Shown: positions 30,961-43,587, counted from the stretch's first letter. The stretch: DNA of 64,000 nt from Isoetes taiwanensis (GCA_021234155.1 JAJEKV010000388.1:126001-190000), one strand, 5' to 3'. Made by a program: numbers and translations. The notes: generated by a model not told the origin, from the sequence alone.

Positions 30961-33120
30961 AGTTCGAGGTTAGGGGACAAGGAACGAGGAGTGAAAGTTT
31001 CGCGTGGTATTTTCTTTGTGCATTGTTCCTCCTCGTGATTCGGGCACTCTCGTGTTCCTAGATTGTGATCTCCGTGTTTTAGTTATGGTGGTCGAAAGGC
31101 ATGTGTTAAATGTGGTGCGGCGTGGGTGGAAGGGGAATGCTGGTAAAGCAAGGTTGTGGCTTCTTAAATGGGTGTGTGTTTTAGTGTTCCGTGGTTTTGT
31201 TGGGCTCTTTTGTGATAACTCTATTGTGGTGATTGAAGGTCTTGGCATTTTGGCGATTGAAGGTTTGTGACTTGAATTGAAGTTTGTTGAGTTGAGGATG
31301 AATTTAGCGGTAGAGTATGGCATAGAAATATAGACTAGTGGGGTAGATGACATTGTAGGAAGCTTGAAAGTTAGTTAAATTTGTGAATGCTAAAGAGAAA
31401 GAAAGGTGTTGGTAAGATTGCATTGAAATTGTGGACATGCAGCTGATAATCAACAAAATTCAATTAAGGAGTATTGAGATGATCTACTTACTAGATTCGA
31501 AGGATTATATGAGAGTTTATGCAGATTACAAAGGAGTAATGATCTTCAAGCACATGCTATCTTCTAATTCGAAAGTGCATAGTGTTTCACGGGAAGAATT
31601 GGTGTAGGCGTGATGTGTTGGATATATGGGTGGCATATACTATGATGCCAAAAAAATATGTTGGTCTTTGTTATATCACATTTTCATAAGAAAGGGAAAA
31701 AAAAGGGAGGGAATTGTGAAAGTGAATCTGGTGTGTTTGTAAGTACTTCATAGGGAGTCCGATTGAGTAATCGCGGAAACTTCCCATATTGGTTCGGATT
31801 TATTTCATATGGTTGTCAAGTTGTCCTGTTTAATATTTTCGTATATTTGGAAGTAGTAAAGTTTGAAACTTAATTATAGAATTGATCTACTTACCGATTC
31901 AAGGATTATATGAGAGTTTATGCAGATTATAAAGGAGTAATGATCTTCAAGTTCTCCTATTTAATATCTTTGTATATTTGGAAGTAGTGAAAGTTTGAAA
32001 CTTAGTTATAAAATTGTGAGGGCTTAAATTTAAGGGGATTATTTATATATTGAGCGGTTTGTTTGATGTTGGTGTTGCTTTGTATGTGCGTGGTATGGAT
32101 CCGGAGAATAAGGTTTTCGTGAGTGGTATTGGGCGTGGCGGCAAGCTGGAAGGTGGTCATTATTTACAATGGTTGGTAAGGTCATGGTATTTTGGATTGT
32201 CATGAGGAAGGTTGTCCCTGGTGAGTTTCTTTGGTGTGTTAAACATTCTAGGATTTGGGTAGCAGGTAGTAGGTTGGATATTTGTAGTAGGTAGTAGGTT
32301 GTGTCTTCTTAAATGGGTGTGTATTTTAGTGTTCCAGGGTTTTGTTGGGCTCTTTTGTGATAACTTTCTGTTGTGGTGATTGAAGGTCTTGGCATTTTGG
32401 CGATTGAAGGTTTGTGACTTGAATTGAAGTTTGTTGGAGTTGAGGATGAATTTAGCAAGAGAATGGCATAGAAATATAGACTAGTGGGGTAGATGACATT
32501 GTAGGAAGCTTGAAAGTTAGTTAAATTTGTGTGTGTTTGTAAGTACTTCCTTAAGGAGTCCATTGAGTAATGTCGTGAAACTTCCCATATTGGTTCTGGA
32601 TTTCTTTCATATGTTTGTCAAGTCATCACTTTTAATATTTTGTGATATTTGGAAGTAGTGAAAGTTTGAAACTTAATTATAGAATTGATCTACTTACCGA
32701 TTGAAGGGTTATATGAGAGTTTATGCGCATTACAAAGGAGTAATGATCTTGAGTTCTCTGTTTTAATATCTTTGTATATTTGAAAGTAGTGAAAGTTTGA
32801 AACTTAATTATAAAATTGTGAGGGCTTAAATTTAAGGGGATTATTTATATATTGAGCAGTTTGTTTGATGTTGGTGTTGCTTTGTATGCGAGTCTGGATT
32901 TAGAAGAAGGTTTCGGAGTGGTATTGGAAGCGTGGCGATGCGGTGGAAGGTGGTTGTTATTTACATTGGTTGGTAAGGTCATGGTATTTTTGGATTGTCA
33001 TGAGGAAGATTGTCCTGGTGAGTTTTTGGTGTGTTAAACATTCTAGTATTTGGGTAGCGGGTAGTAGGTTGGATATTTTGTGTGTATGCGTGTTTGAAAA
33101 ATTTGGAGTGTGAGGTTGTA
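30960..33120. repeat. Helitron 5' region: nested direct repeats with ~0.8-kb period
   Basis: 31728-32300 and 32531-33115 are two copies of one unit (gtgtgtttgtaagtacttc..., tatatttggaagtagtgaaag..., gtttgatgttggtgttgc..., gggtagcaggtagtaggttgg). Another stretch, 31155-31400, recurs at 32300-32530. A further copy of the last third is at 35140-35400, directly before the Helitron Rep region. The block therefore looks like multiplied Helitron 5' flank. No gene seen. Confidence 0.7.
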
Positions 33121-33139
33121 ATGCCAAGGTCTAGAGTAC

Positions 33140-33806
33140 GATTGATTCAAGTTATATATACTTTGGTGATGATGTTAGAAGATTGAGGTGAAACGAGTAT
33201 AGGTGGAGATGGTATGCAAATTTGGCTTTACGATACCTTCGTTGACGATGGGCAATGTGTCCATTTGAAAGCTACAAATCCATGCACTTAGGTATCGAGC
33301 CCGATCCGAAGTCCTGAGATAGTCGCCGCTTTCGACCGTGGCGAAGTCGAGAATGCCTCGGCTTTGCCAACAATCAAGAAAGCAGGGGCCTTCTTTCGAC
33401 TTGCGGTCGAGAATTTCTCGACTTCAAGCCGAGAAACAAGGAGTGTACACTCTGGATTGTTGGCTGGTTGAGGGATTCTCGACTTCGCAGCCGAAGAATG
33501 CACAAAGGCTGCAAGACAAAGAATGTAGAAAGGCGCTGCGGCTCCACCGCATTCTTCACGACTGGCGGCGACCGAGACACTCTCCTTCGACATATCTTGG
33601 TCGAATATTGTGAAGGGAAGTGGCCCCGACTGCGCTGTGCCACCTCGGCTCGGGCTTGCTATCCGTAAGTTAGATATACTTTGTTGATGAGCTTAGAAGA
33701 TTGAGAAATGAGTATAGGGTGAGATGGTATGCAAATTTGGCTTCAATACCTTTGATCTTCACGATGGGCAATGTGTCCATTTCAAAGCTACAAATCCATG
33801 CGACAC
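33140..33806. repeat. Direct repeats flanking a GC-rich GTCGAGAA island
   Basis: Left flank 33160-33290 and right flank 33675-33806 are copies of one sequence (gatggtatgcaaatttggct..., gatgggcaatgtgtccattt). Between them lies about 370 bp of much higher GC (33291-33665) with repeated GTCGAGAA/TTCTCGAC words, including the palindrome GTCGAGAATTTCTCGAC near 33411. No gene or terminal repeat was identified. Confidence 0.6.
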
Positions 33807-34009
33807 CGGGGTTGAGTTTAAGAGTGGCGAATAGATATTTCTGCTTGATTTTTTAAGTTCAAATATCAAAGCAACGGACTAAGAGGCGGTCTAGTTGACT
33901 AGCGGATTTATAATTGGGAAAAGATGTGAGATGGGATTAATTTAATTTTAATTTTAATTTATTAAGTAGCTCTCTTAGGGCCTATGAAGAGGCCATGGAG
34001 CCTGAGTAC

Positions 34010-34930
34010 AAATATCATCATAGTTTCAACAAAAATGAGCTGATGTGCATCCACCGATTTGAAATATGATCCTATGTCTAAAGGAGATAAAGCAAACAAA
34101 GAAGAAAAAATCCTTTGCATGAATGTCAAACTTCCTTCCGATGTCTTCATATGCACAGCAAGATGTAAATACGTGGAACTCATCCTCTATACTTTTTGTG
34201 TCACATAACCCGCACAACAAGATCCTCAATAGGGGTCTTGGACCAGCGGCTGTCTCGATCTCCAATCATGGAGAACGGTTCTATAGCGGGCTATGATCCG
34301 CTTGAATGAGCGGGGATGTTAGCGTTTAGATACTCGGGCTTTGATATACCATCATCTGATTAACATGCCTCTTATAGTGCTCCATTCTACTACCGGGCTC
34401 CGCCCACATATTTCAATGGCTAGTTGCTCTACCAAAGAAGCGTGCATCCTTCTTATTTTCAAGGCCCGGTTTGAATCATTATTCCCCATTTACCGCCCAT
34501 TCTTTCAGATCGCAGCCATCCTTGATTGCACGAGGCCATCATTGCCACATTTGATACCCGATCTTGGGATTGTTCCTCGACCTATTCACAAAATTAACCG
34601 CACGAAAGAGTGCTTCCACCTCGATTGGGAACATCCTGCCTCGACCAACATGATGGCGTGGGGGTTTGCCTTTTATACCAAGCTCCTCTCTCAGAAATGT
34701 TTTACGAACGCGTGCTCAATTGCATCCATAGTTTGGGTGAGATGCCGGTCCCCATATGGGGGCCCCATATAACTACTATAGTCCGCACGAGTTTTAAGCG
34801 GGATCCTCTTGAGCCCCAATCGATAAAGCCGCTTTGCACTTCCTCATCATCTTTGTACAAGGCCATCTTGCCTCCTAACCCGCTTTGTTTAAGATCCAAA
34901 AGTGTATGAGTGATGAATATAGACTCCACT
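34010..34930 (-). pseudogene. Probable LINE 3'-end relic
   Basis: On the minus strand a frame near 34265-34100 reads LCGLCDTKSIEDEFHVFTSC, close to the Cys/His finger often found after the reverse transcriptase of plant L1-like elements (CxxC...EDExHxxxxC). Upstream, 34929-34702 encodes GKMALYKDDEEVQSGFIDWG, of unknown type, in the same direction. Several stops separate them. I saw no RT palm motif, so the assignment rests mainly on the finger. Confidence 0.4.
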
Positions 34931-35139
34931 TACGTTTGGAGATCTTGCTTTGCAAAACATGGGCTTTCTATCATTGTAAAGGAACAAATCTCAATGCACG
35001 GTCATAGTTTTGTAGCTACTTGATGAGATCATATAGATTTTGGTATAAAAACTAACGGTTCATATGTGCAATGGTTCTTCAAGTACATAAAATTATGCAC
35101 TTCTTGAAACTTACTTAAATTTGTGGCCTTAAATTTACG

Positions 35140-35520
35140 GGGGATTTGTTTATATGTTGAGTAGTTTGTTTCTTCGTTGATGTTACTTTGTATAATGCGA
35201 GGGGGCGGCTTGGAGGGTTTCGTGAGTGGATTTGGGGCGTGCCGTGCATGGGAGGATGGCTGGGGTGGTTGTCATCTATGTTGTACGCTAAGGTTATGGC
35301 ATTTTGGATTGTGATAAGTAAGGTTGTGTTGGTGAGTCTTTGGTGTATTAAATATTCTAGGATTTGGGTAGCAGGTAGTAGGTTGAATATTTTTTGTGTG
35401 TGCGTGTTCAAAGGACTGGAGTGTGAGGTTGCAATGCCAAGGCCTAGAGTAGAGATTGATCCAAGTCGGACATACTCTGCTGATGAGCTTAGAAGATTGA
35501 GGCTTAAATGAGTATAGGCG
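35140..35520 (+). repeat. Third copy of the Helitron 5' unit, leading into Rep
   Basis: Repeats the sequence of 32030-32300 and 32840-33120. It ends with a short frame MPRPRVEIDPSRTYSADELR (35433 onward), of which a decayed version lies at 33121 and a partial one near 33690. This frame may be the true N-terminus of the Helitron protein. Confidence 0.6.
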
Positions 35521-37600
35521 GAGATGGCGCTTGAGTTGTCTCGGGAGAGGAGAGATGAGTTGAGGGCGTGGAGAAGGGGTTCGGGGTGGTCATCGGGTGG
35601 GGGGATTGGGTGGGAGGCATACCGAGGGAGGAGGGTGTGAGTGGGCCCGGATGCCAAGAGATGTGGAGAGTGTTCGGGGAAGTGGTGATTGTGGCAAGCA
35701 TGGCGGTTATACATTGGCAACTACAGATACTAAAGATGCAAGCTCGCCCTATTCCATCCGCTAGTGAATTCATGTGGAGCGATTTTTGTGTGCATTGTCA
35801 CATTGCATTATTGCCCCGGTGAGAGTGAAAACCTACATTTGCAATCGGACGGGTTTATCTTACCAAAGCTACCTGAATTGCCTAGTTAGTTGACGGATGT
35901 TTATGAGGAAGGATTTAGTGCGAAGAGTCGTGCATTAAACCATCCGTTTGCCTTCACCGGGCTTGGTGTTGCCGGTGGAGAGTTTGTGCGATTAGGGATG
36001 CCATCCTCGGTTGTTTTGATGGGTAGGACATACCATAAAATACATCCTATGTCAAAACACGGCGGTCATTGCATTGGTATATTCATGACAATAGTGAGAG
36101 AGAGCGGGTTGCGGAAAGGAAGTTATTGCCCGTTGCATGGGTGGTATGAATATGATGACTCTAGAGGTCGTTAATCCTTCTTGTCACATGATAAAGGCGA
36201 GTGAAGCAAATACGATTGAGTCCGTGTTCTTGACATTGAATGGGCGATTCGCGAGTGATGAAGTTTTTGCCATAGTGCATGCAAATAACTTCCACAATTA
36301 ATCCAAGAATAGCGATTTTTTGGCTTCACCAAGATCAACGACCGGTTTTATGAATATCTTTGGATCGCGGTATGAACCCTTGCAATACCCGCTTATATTT
36401 CTATTTTGGGACGGCGGGGATGGTTCCACGACAATGACCATCGGATGTCGCAGGTGGATTGGTATAGGTCACGTTTGCTCCATGAGGTGCGGTTTCTTGA
36501 GTTAGGGCGTCGACTTGTGAATACCTTGTGGATATGTATTCCGTGGTGAAGAAGAAAGGCTGAATTTCTTGGCAACTAATGGATATGAGAGGTCGAGGTC
36601 TATGGTCGACGATTCAAATGTTGAGGAGGATGATGATTTTATTGAGAACCGGGGTGGGCATTATGTCCCGGGCTGGCCGTTCCTTGGTCTTTTATTGGTT
36701 CTAGGCAATGGTGCTCGGTCAGTTGCGGATCGTTAGCTCTTGCAAGAGTGAAGGGGCCTCCTAGCCTGTTTATTACAATGACTACGAATCCGGATTGGCG
36801 GAGATCAAAGGCAAAGTGTTTGCGTTGGGCAAACTACTGCAGATGTCCCAATTATTGTTGTCGTCATTCCATGCTCGTTTCCAATCTTTGAAGAATTTCT
36901 TGCGTTCTTATGTTGGTAAAGCTTGCGTATATGATCCATGTTATAGAATTCGAAGCGTGGGCTGCCTCATGGCCATATTGTACTTAAAAGTAGAACATGA
37001 GATTCCATTTGAGGTCATTGACTTGCTAATATCCACTGAGATTCAGAAAATGATGAGGTGCTTGCTCAAATGGAAAAAAAATATATGGTGCACAATCACT
37101 GAAGCGATGCTCTAAGGATGGGGCATGTTGTTGGCATTATCCTCGAGACTTGACTACAAGAACACATTTGGACTCGAAGGGTTATGTGCGGTATCAAAGA
37201 AGGAAAGTTGAAGATAGATATGTTGTGTCATACTCACCTTTTCATTAAAGCGGTTTGATTGTCATATCAATGTTGATGTTGCTTATTTGTTCATATCTTC
37301 ATGTATCTATACAGCTATATTTATAAAGGTTTTGACAAGGTGGAGTATCGAATTGATGCGTGAGCGACAATTTGATGATGAGATCGTGATTACCAAAGTG
37401 CAAGGTATCTATCAATCGAGGCGGGGATGGCGAATACTAAAAGTTTCATGTCGCGAGAAAAGTATCACGGTGTTAAGTGTCTTCCACTTCATCGTCAACA
37501 AAGAACGAGTAGATCATAAGGAGGCCCAACAAGCGTTTGTTTTGATCGTTATTTCTTGAGGCCTCCTGCTATAGAATTCTCGAGCTAACCTATCTTGATT
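35433..37600 (+). pseudogene. Helitron Rep (HUH nuclease) region
   Basis: Segments in all three frames match plant Helitron Rep/helicase proteins. GMPSSVVLMGRTYHKI and a downstream GWYEYDDS lie at 35890-36174; YEPLQYPLIFLF at 36375; LLHEVRFLELGRR at 36477 in another frame; LFITMTTNPDW (Rep motif 1) at 36767. The HUH motif GLPHGHIVLK is readable near 36960-36990 after a one-base shift. YIYKGFDKVEYRI, the tyrosine motif, is near 37313. The Rep nicks and joins DNA in rolling-circle transposition. At least six breaks make it inactive. Confidence 0.85.
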
Positions 37601-39640
37601 ACTATGAGCGATGCGACTTTGTATCCTGTAGAGATAGAACATTATCTTGATGGTGATCACCTTGAACTAGCTAGGCCAGCAGCCTTCCTAGGAACATAGT
37701 TGGGAAGTAAGCCAAGCCTTATTTGTAGAATAAGGTTGGTGATGCCCCGCGTGGGGAGCTATTCTATTCTATTGACGATTCTTTCTTTGCATACTCAATG
37801 AGGTGTTGGGAAGACTTAAAAGAAGTATAATGGGACTACCTATGATACCTATCAAGAAGTGGTAAGCGTTATGGGTTTATTGCATGATAGATCGAGCCGG
37901 TTGTGACAATGCAAGAGGCGATGTTGGCGTTGCAAACGCCATAGCGATTCTCGTTCCTTTTTGCATTGCTTATCCTTGATGGCGCTCCGGCAAGTGAGTT
38001 GTGGTGAATTTTCATGATGAGCTGATAAAGGACTTCCATGCTATTTCGGAGACGGGCACTTTGCTTGCGCAGAAGCGGCAAGCTCTTTTTGTGCATTGAA
38101 AATGTGCTTGTGCAACATGGCTCTAGTGTTCTTTGGCTTTGGGCTGCCCGAATCCACATTCGGTCACGCCTAGTGTTGCAAGAGTTGTCAAAGTTTCCTC
38201 ACCATAGATCTTACATAGAAGAGTAAAAAAGATCGTGATAAGATGAGCGTGAATCAAGGATGAATATATGATTATGTTGTAAGGCGGTGCATGGGCGAGG
38301 GGAAAAAAAGACCTCTGTTTATTGATGGGAAAGGCGGGTACGGGTAAAACTTTCCTACTCAATGCTATATGTTTGTTAATCGAGGGTCCCGGTTGATTGT
38401 TTTTTTCGTGCAACAAGCGCATTGGCTGGCTTTGTTATACCCAGGAGGGAAAATTGGCGCACTCATTGTTTCAAATTTCGTGGCGAGAATAGTGTTGCTG
38501 TGCACTCGACTATTGAGGCCACGTCGAGAAAAAGCGAGCTTCGATTGAATGCCATTTAATCATTTGGGATGAATTTGCGATGGCAAATAGAGTGCGATTG
38601 AATCAGCAAGTGTGATTCTGAGGAATTGTGTAGAAATGATGTTCCATTTGGAGGAAAATGTTTTGTGGTGGCAGCGCGACTTTTTAGGAATAAGCCCATA
38701 GTACCAAGTGCGTGGAGAAGTGCAATAGTAGCTGCTTCTATTAAATCATCCGAGATTTGGAGAGCATTTATTATTGACAAGTTAGATGAATCGGTTAAAT
38801 CTTTGGACCCGAGTTAATAACATTAGTGTAGATCCATAGGTGAGAATTGGCAATCAGGATGTTGTGATATTTTGATTTGTTTTCCACAACAACATCTATG
38901 GAAGAGGCACGGGAATTCTTATACCCTAAGAGATATTGTTTGTAGACCAACTTTGTGTGAAAGAAGAGCATTTTATCTCCATTAAATGTGCATGTGGATG
39001 AGTTTACTTGGTCTATTCTTGATCGTATGCTAGGTGCGGAAAAGAGATATTATTCTCGGGGATTCCATAAGTGAAAGTGACCAGGTAATTCACACAAGCG
39101 CTCTTCACGAAAATGAGTTTCTTCATAGTTATGATCACCCGACTTTGCCCAAACACACGCTTTGTCTTAAAGTAGGAGTCATTGTGTCACATTATGAGAT
39201 TGTTGGATGCGAGTAAAGGGCTTGTGAAGAATGCTAGAGTTGTTATACCACCTAAATGCACAACAGATTTGTGGTGTAAAACTTCTTGGACATGAGGACA
39301 TGAGCTCGAGAAAATATACATGCGATTTGTCGGGCAGATTTCTTTCACCAGCCAGCACGCTGCCCTTTTACAACACATAGACGTCAGCTGCCGAGCTCAA
39401 GCTGGCATACTCAACGACATTCCACAGTTGTCTTGGCCTAACATTAGATAAAATAGTCCTGGATTTTGCGAACAAATGTGTTTGCTCATGGGCAATTGTA
39501 CGCGGCATTGACAAGAATACGAACTAGAAGATACCGATCCTACTGAGAATGAGGCATTGGCATCTGTAATGACTAGAAATGTTGTTTTTAGAGAATTGCT
39601 TGAATAGTTGGTAATTTTTTTTGGCCATTATTTGTGATGG
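37601..39640 (+). pseudogene. Helitron PIF1-type helicase region
   Basis: Walker A reads LLIDGKGGYGKTFLLNA (near 38310; canonical form GKAGTGKT, here one or two changes). Then follow an A-SAL-type strand, TAHS-like sequence, NSVAVHSTIEATS, IIWDEFAM (Walker B, split by a shift near 38565), NDVPFGGKCFVV, ASIKSSEIWRAFIIDKLDES, SDQVIHTSALHENEFLHSYD and finally the PIF1 C-terminal FAHGQLY near 39485. It unwinds DNA during transposition. Many stops and shifts. Confidence 0.87.
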
Positions 39641-39699
39641 AGTTTTGATAACTTTAATTGTATTCTGAAAAAAATGTGTTAAGTTGTGTTAAAGAAACT

Positions 39700-41560
39700 A
39701 GGTAATTCTCGTGGCTGAATTTCGTTGTGTGCATGATGATGAGGTATCCCTTGATGTGATCTCTTCTATTGTATATGTAAAGATTTTTATTTTGAGGAAA
39801 TGTTGCAGTACAAATGATGCTGAAGACATAGAAAGTGGGAGAACAATTTGTCCATTGGTTCAATTAACTCCTTACCAAGCAAATTGGACAATTAAAGTAA
39901 AAGTAATGTGGAAAGTACCTTTACGAGAGTTTGAGAATAGGCGAAGACCAGGCAAGGGGAAATTGTTTAATGTGGAGCTAAGAGACAAGGATGTATGCAA
40001 AATTGAATTGATTGGATTCTTACTTCCCTTGCTTTATGAATATTTAGAGAGTCGTCTTAATATATACAGGGAACGGAAATTCAAGCAACAATGTTTGACG
40101 AGGCAGCTGACAAATTCTACAACAGATTTGAGTTGATGAAGGTAGGTTATAGGTTGATGCATAAGTTGTGGATTATGTCATGAATAGAGGTAGTCGTTGA
40201 AGTTCTTTGTGGACATGTAGGTGTATTACATCTCTAAAGGAGTTGTTCGCCTGTGAACAAGCGATATACAACCGTAAACCATGACTATCGATAACGCTTT
40301 TGATGCACAATCAATAATTGAAGTTACCCGGTGATGGATTTGTGGAGGTGGAAAACTCAATGGAGCGAAGTTTGCAAGCGTAGATGAATTGCACAAGTAC
40401 CTTGATGGGAAAGTGGTGTTTGGTACATGAAATACTTTTCGATTTGTTTGTTATGGTATTGAGATAGAATACATTGTATAATTTCTCACCTTGCGATGTC
40501 ATTGGAATTGTTTGCTCGGTCTACGTGTTAGAAAGCGTTCAGAGGGAAATATGATAAGCAAGATGTTTTAAAAGCATTACCATCAGCCTCCTTGATGAAA
40601 GGTATTTTATGAATAGAACGGCGTGTGAATATTTTCTAACAAAGGAAACATATTCCGATTGGAAAAAGTGTAAATGTGAGCCTATGGGGAGATCTTTTTG
40701 TGAATGAAGGAGAGAAGGCATGCGCAAATGTTGTGTGACATCCCAATAGTATCTTGACTTCGAGCTAGCAAATTTCGAGGTTCTACTAATACTATTGATT
40801 GAATTAAATTGCTGATTGAAGCTGGCGATTAGATAGTGTCTTACGCAGGTTGTCTCTTTGTCAACAACAAATAAAACAATGATGGAATTAAATCCAAACA
40901 CCTTTGGCGCTATTGCCTTACGTTACATGGTATGGGTTACGTGACTTCCCTTTAAATATTGTAGCATGCTAATTCAATCACACTAAAGGTATGAGCAAGA
41001 GGGACGAGAAGTGTACAATGGACGCCGCCAGTACATTGCATGATCGTGCATTTGTGTCGGACATATTACAACCTTCATTTGGGGATGGGCGGTAGGTTGT
41101 TAGTATGAGGTATGTTGATTCTTTGCTTTTGCGATTAAACTTATTTTAAGTCGCTTCTTGTGAAGATTGAGTGCGTCAATGTTTTGGCGTGCATAATGTT
41201 TATTGATCCAAACCAGCCAATGTGGTATGAGGCATGTGTAAGATCAAGAAGAAGGTAAAAGCGAGAATCGGAATTTTGGTGCGGTGAAATGTGGGCTGAC
41301 TCTTGAACCATTAAAGAGGTGAGAGAGATCCGATTTACCAATTGGTTTGAATGGATGTGTGATGTCATTGTTATGATCGGGTATATATTCCATGCAACGT
41401 TGGGAGATGCACGAGGGAGAAATTGTAGTTACTATCTTCAATAATGAAGGAGAACAAATCTTAGGGCAGACTGCAAATGAGATGTCAAAAATCAGGGATA
41501 ATGTAAGATAAAAGATTGGGGTGAGATTTTGCTGATGATTTTGTGATAGAAATTAACAGG
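39700..41560 (+). pseudogene. RPA1 (replication protein A large subunit)-like gene in the Helitron
   Basis: The first block (39711-40136) reads LVQLTPYQANWTIKVKVMWK, then GKGKLFNVELRDKD, the first DNA-binding OB-fold of RPA70. The second (about 40250) reads NKRYTTVNHDYR, matching the RPA1 linker (NKQYT...NDYE). The last (about 41430-41510) reads VTIFNNEGEQILGQTANEM, part of OB-fold C. Order and spacing match RPA1, with gaps and stops between, possibly including introns. Some plant and animal Helitrons carry RPA-like genes whose products bind single-stranded DNA. It follows the helicase directly on the same strand. Confidence 0.8.
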
Positions 41561-42570
41561 TTATCGATTGCAGGAGAATAATCAACAAGCATATTATCAT
41601 GGTGCAATAAATGCAGAGTGTGATGACAAGATGATTCAAGATTCAGAAGCATTTGATTGTAGTAACAAAGTGAAAGAGGAAAAATTGCTGGTAATAAAAG
41701 AAGTGTTATTAGAGCAATGTCTAACTTCAGAAGATAGAGCAAAGATAACATTGTCTAAGGCTATTCAATTAGATGGAGAATTTGGAAGCAATGCAGAACT
41801 TCTAAGGGAATGCCGGGTTAGTAGATTTGAAGCTCTCACACATGCGACGTTCTCAATGTTTCATGCACGTCTTACCTTTGTTTTTGTATATGCGAAGGCG
41901 CAATTTCTTTAAATACAAATTCCATCTGAATTACTTGTGAAGAGTTTGTTTTTATTTTGCATTTTCGTGGCCATTGCAATACTGTGGTTTGGTGGTAAGA
42001 GCTGTTAAATATGTTGCATACAATTTCAAAGCGTATTACGTGGGAAAGCGTGGGAAACTCTAAACGTGGGAAACTCTAAAAAATATCTTTGGTTATGAAG
42101 GTGTATTCCCTTAGATTGAACTCACAATCGGTATATCTTTGCAATAAACATATTGTATGGATACAAGTTCTAGCCAGGGATTTGATCTAATATAGGATAG
42201 AAAAATATAGCGATCTCGTGCCTCTATGCGATTTCACAGCTTCAAATCTCTACATATTCTTTACATTTCATTAACTATTTGGCATATAGTCTCAGTTTTT
42301 ATAATGGATATCTGGTTATTGTGTCATAGTGAGCAATGGGTCTATTGGGTATTCTATATGCATACACAAGTATTAGGATGCCAGCACAAAGTGGGGTTTG
42401 AATGATATTTAGTCCTTTAACAAATCATTTAAACATTTTAAACATTTAAACACATTATGATAGTTGCCTTTTTGTATGGAATGATTTGATGATATGGGAT
42501 CTTAGTTTTTTGTTTTATGAATGTTTTCTACCTTATGTTTGCAGGGCATAAAGTTCGCATAGAGTTGCAA
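41560..42570. other. Spacer after the RPA1-like gene
   Basis: A 114-codon plus-strand frame (41568-41912), rich in Glu and Lys, follows the RPA relic directly and could be its 3' exon or chance; no family is recognised. The rest is AT-rich without signals. Confidence 0.4.
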
Positions 42571-42574
42571 CGCA

Positions 42575-43006
42575 AAGTCGGGTGATCATAGCTGTGAATG
42601 AACTTATTTTCGCCAAGACCGCTTGTGTGAATTACTTGGTCGTCTTCAGCTATGGAATCTTGAGAATAATATCTCGTTTCAAGACGTCGCATACGATCAA
42701 GAATGCTTTCTTCTTACGCAAGGTTGGTCTACAAAGAATGTCTGTCGAGTATAAGAATTCCCGTGCCTTTTCCATACATGTTGTTGTGCAAAACAAATCA
42801 AATGTCACAATGTCTGACTGTCAATTCTCACCTACGGACGACACCAATGTTACTAACTTTGGGTCCGCAACATTTCCAACCGATTCATCTAACTTGTGAA
42901 TAATAAATGCTCTGCAAATCTCAGATGATTTAATAGAAGCAGCTATTGTTGCACTTCTCCCTGCAGCTGGTACTATGGGTGTAAACAAATAGACATATTC
43001 GTCCAA
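42575..43006 (-). pseudogene. Inverted Helitron helicase fragment
   Basis: On the minus strand: ATIAASIKSSEICRAFIIHK, then EKAREFLYSTDILCRPTL, then DQVIHTSGLGENKFIHSYDH. This is the same protein segment as 38700-39150 on the plus strand, but with many differences, so it comes from a second, diverged Helitron copy in opposite orientation. It covers about 140 residues and is bounded on both sides by unrelated sequence. Confidence 0.85.
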
Positions 43007-43239
43007 TTCTTATTTATTTATCCAGTCCATTCTCTAAGAAATGTTTGAGTTTCCCATACCAACAAGTCTATGAAACTAGTTAGAAACAGTATTACCTGGC
43101 CTTTAGCTTTGTTGTGATGATTTGAAATAATGCCCAATGTGCACAATAAGGAGGTGATATATTTGACAAAATTTCTTCAATGCACACAACATTTTAGATC
43201 TATAACTAACTAATCTTACTCTAAATTTAAAAAGGATTT

Positions 43240-43587
43240 TGGTGGCACGGAATCTCCATGCTTGAATAGACTTGGCGCACAACTGCTCCTGTTCCTTGGT
43301 TCGATTTGGAGAAAATTGGGATAGGGATCTAATTTGCTGCTTCAAATTAGCACCCTCATTTTGGGCAATCGAATTTGGCTAGGTGTCTCCTAACTAATTA
43401 ATTAATTAGCTTAATTAACTTAATTGGGTAATTAACCTTTAATTAAACCCTTATTAATTTAGCATAGCTAAATTAATCCTTTATGGTTAATTCCGTAGGT
43501 TCACATTGCCCCCATGATGGCATATCCTCTACCGTGGCGTGTCAGGTATATTTATACATACACCGTATAAATATGTGGAACATCACA
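43240..43587 (-). repeat. Fragment of an LTR related to the chromovirus LTR
   Basis: 43380-43587 parallels the right part of the 1.64-kb LTRs: the AATTAATTAGCTTAATTAA block, CCGTAGGTTCACATTGCCCC, GGCGTGTCAGGTATATTTATA and a terminal ACACCGTATAAATATGTGG with CATCACA at the end. Identity is clearly lower than among the three full LTRs, so it is an older or sister family. An A-run follows, as expected for a polypurine tract. Confidence 0.75.

Noticed and set aside
35890-36174. Intact host gene candidate (94-codon frame)
   Set aside because: The sequence matches the Helitron Rep protein, and adjoining parts of that protein follow in other frames.
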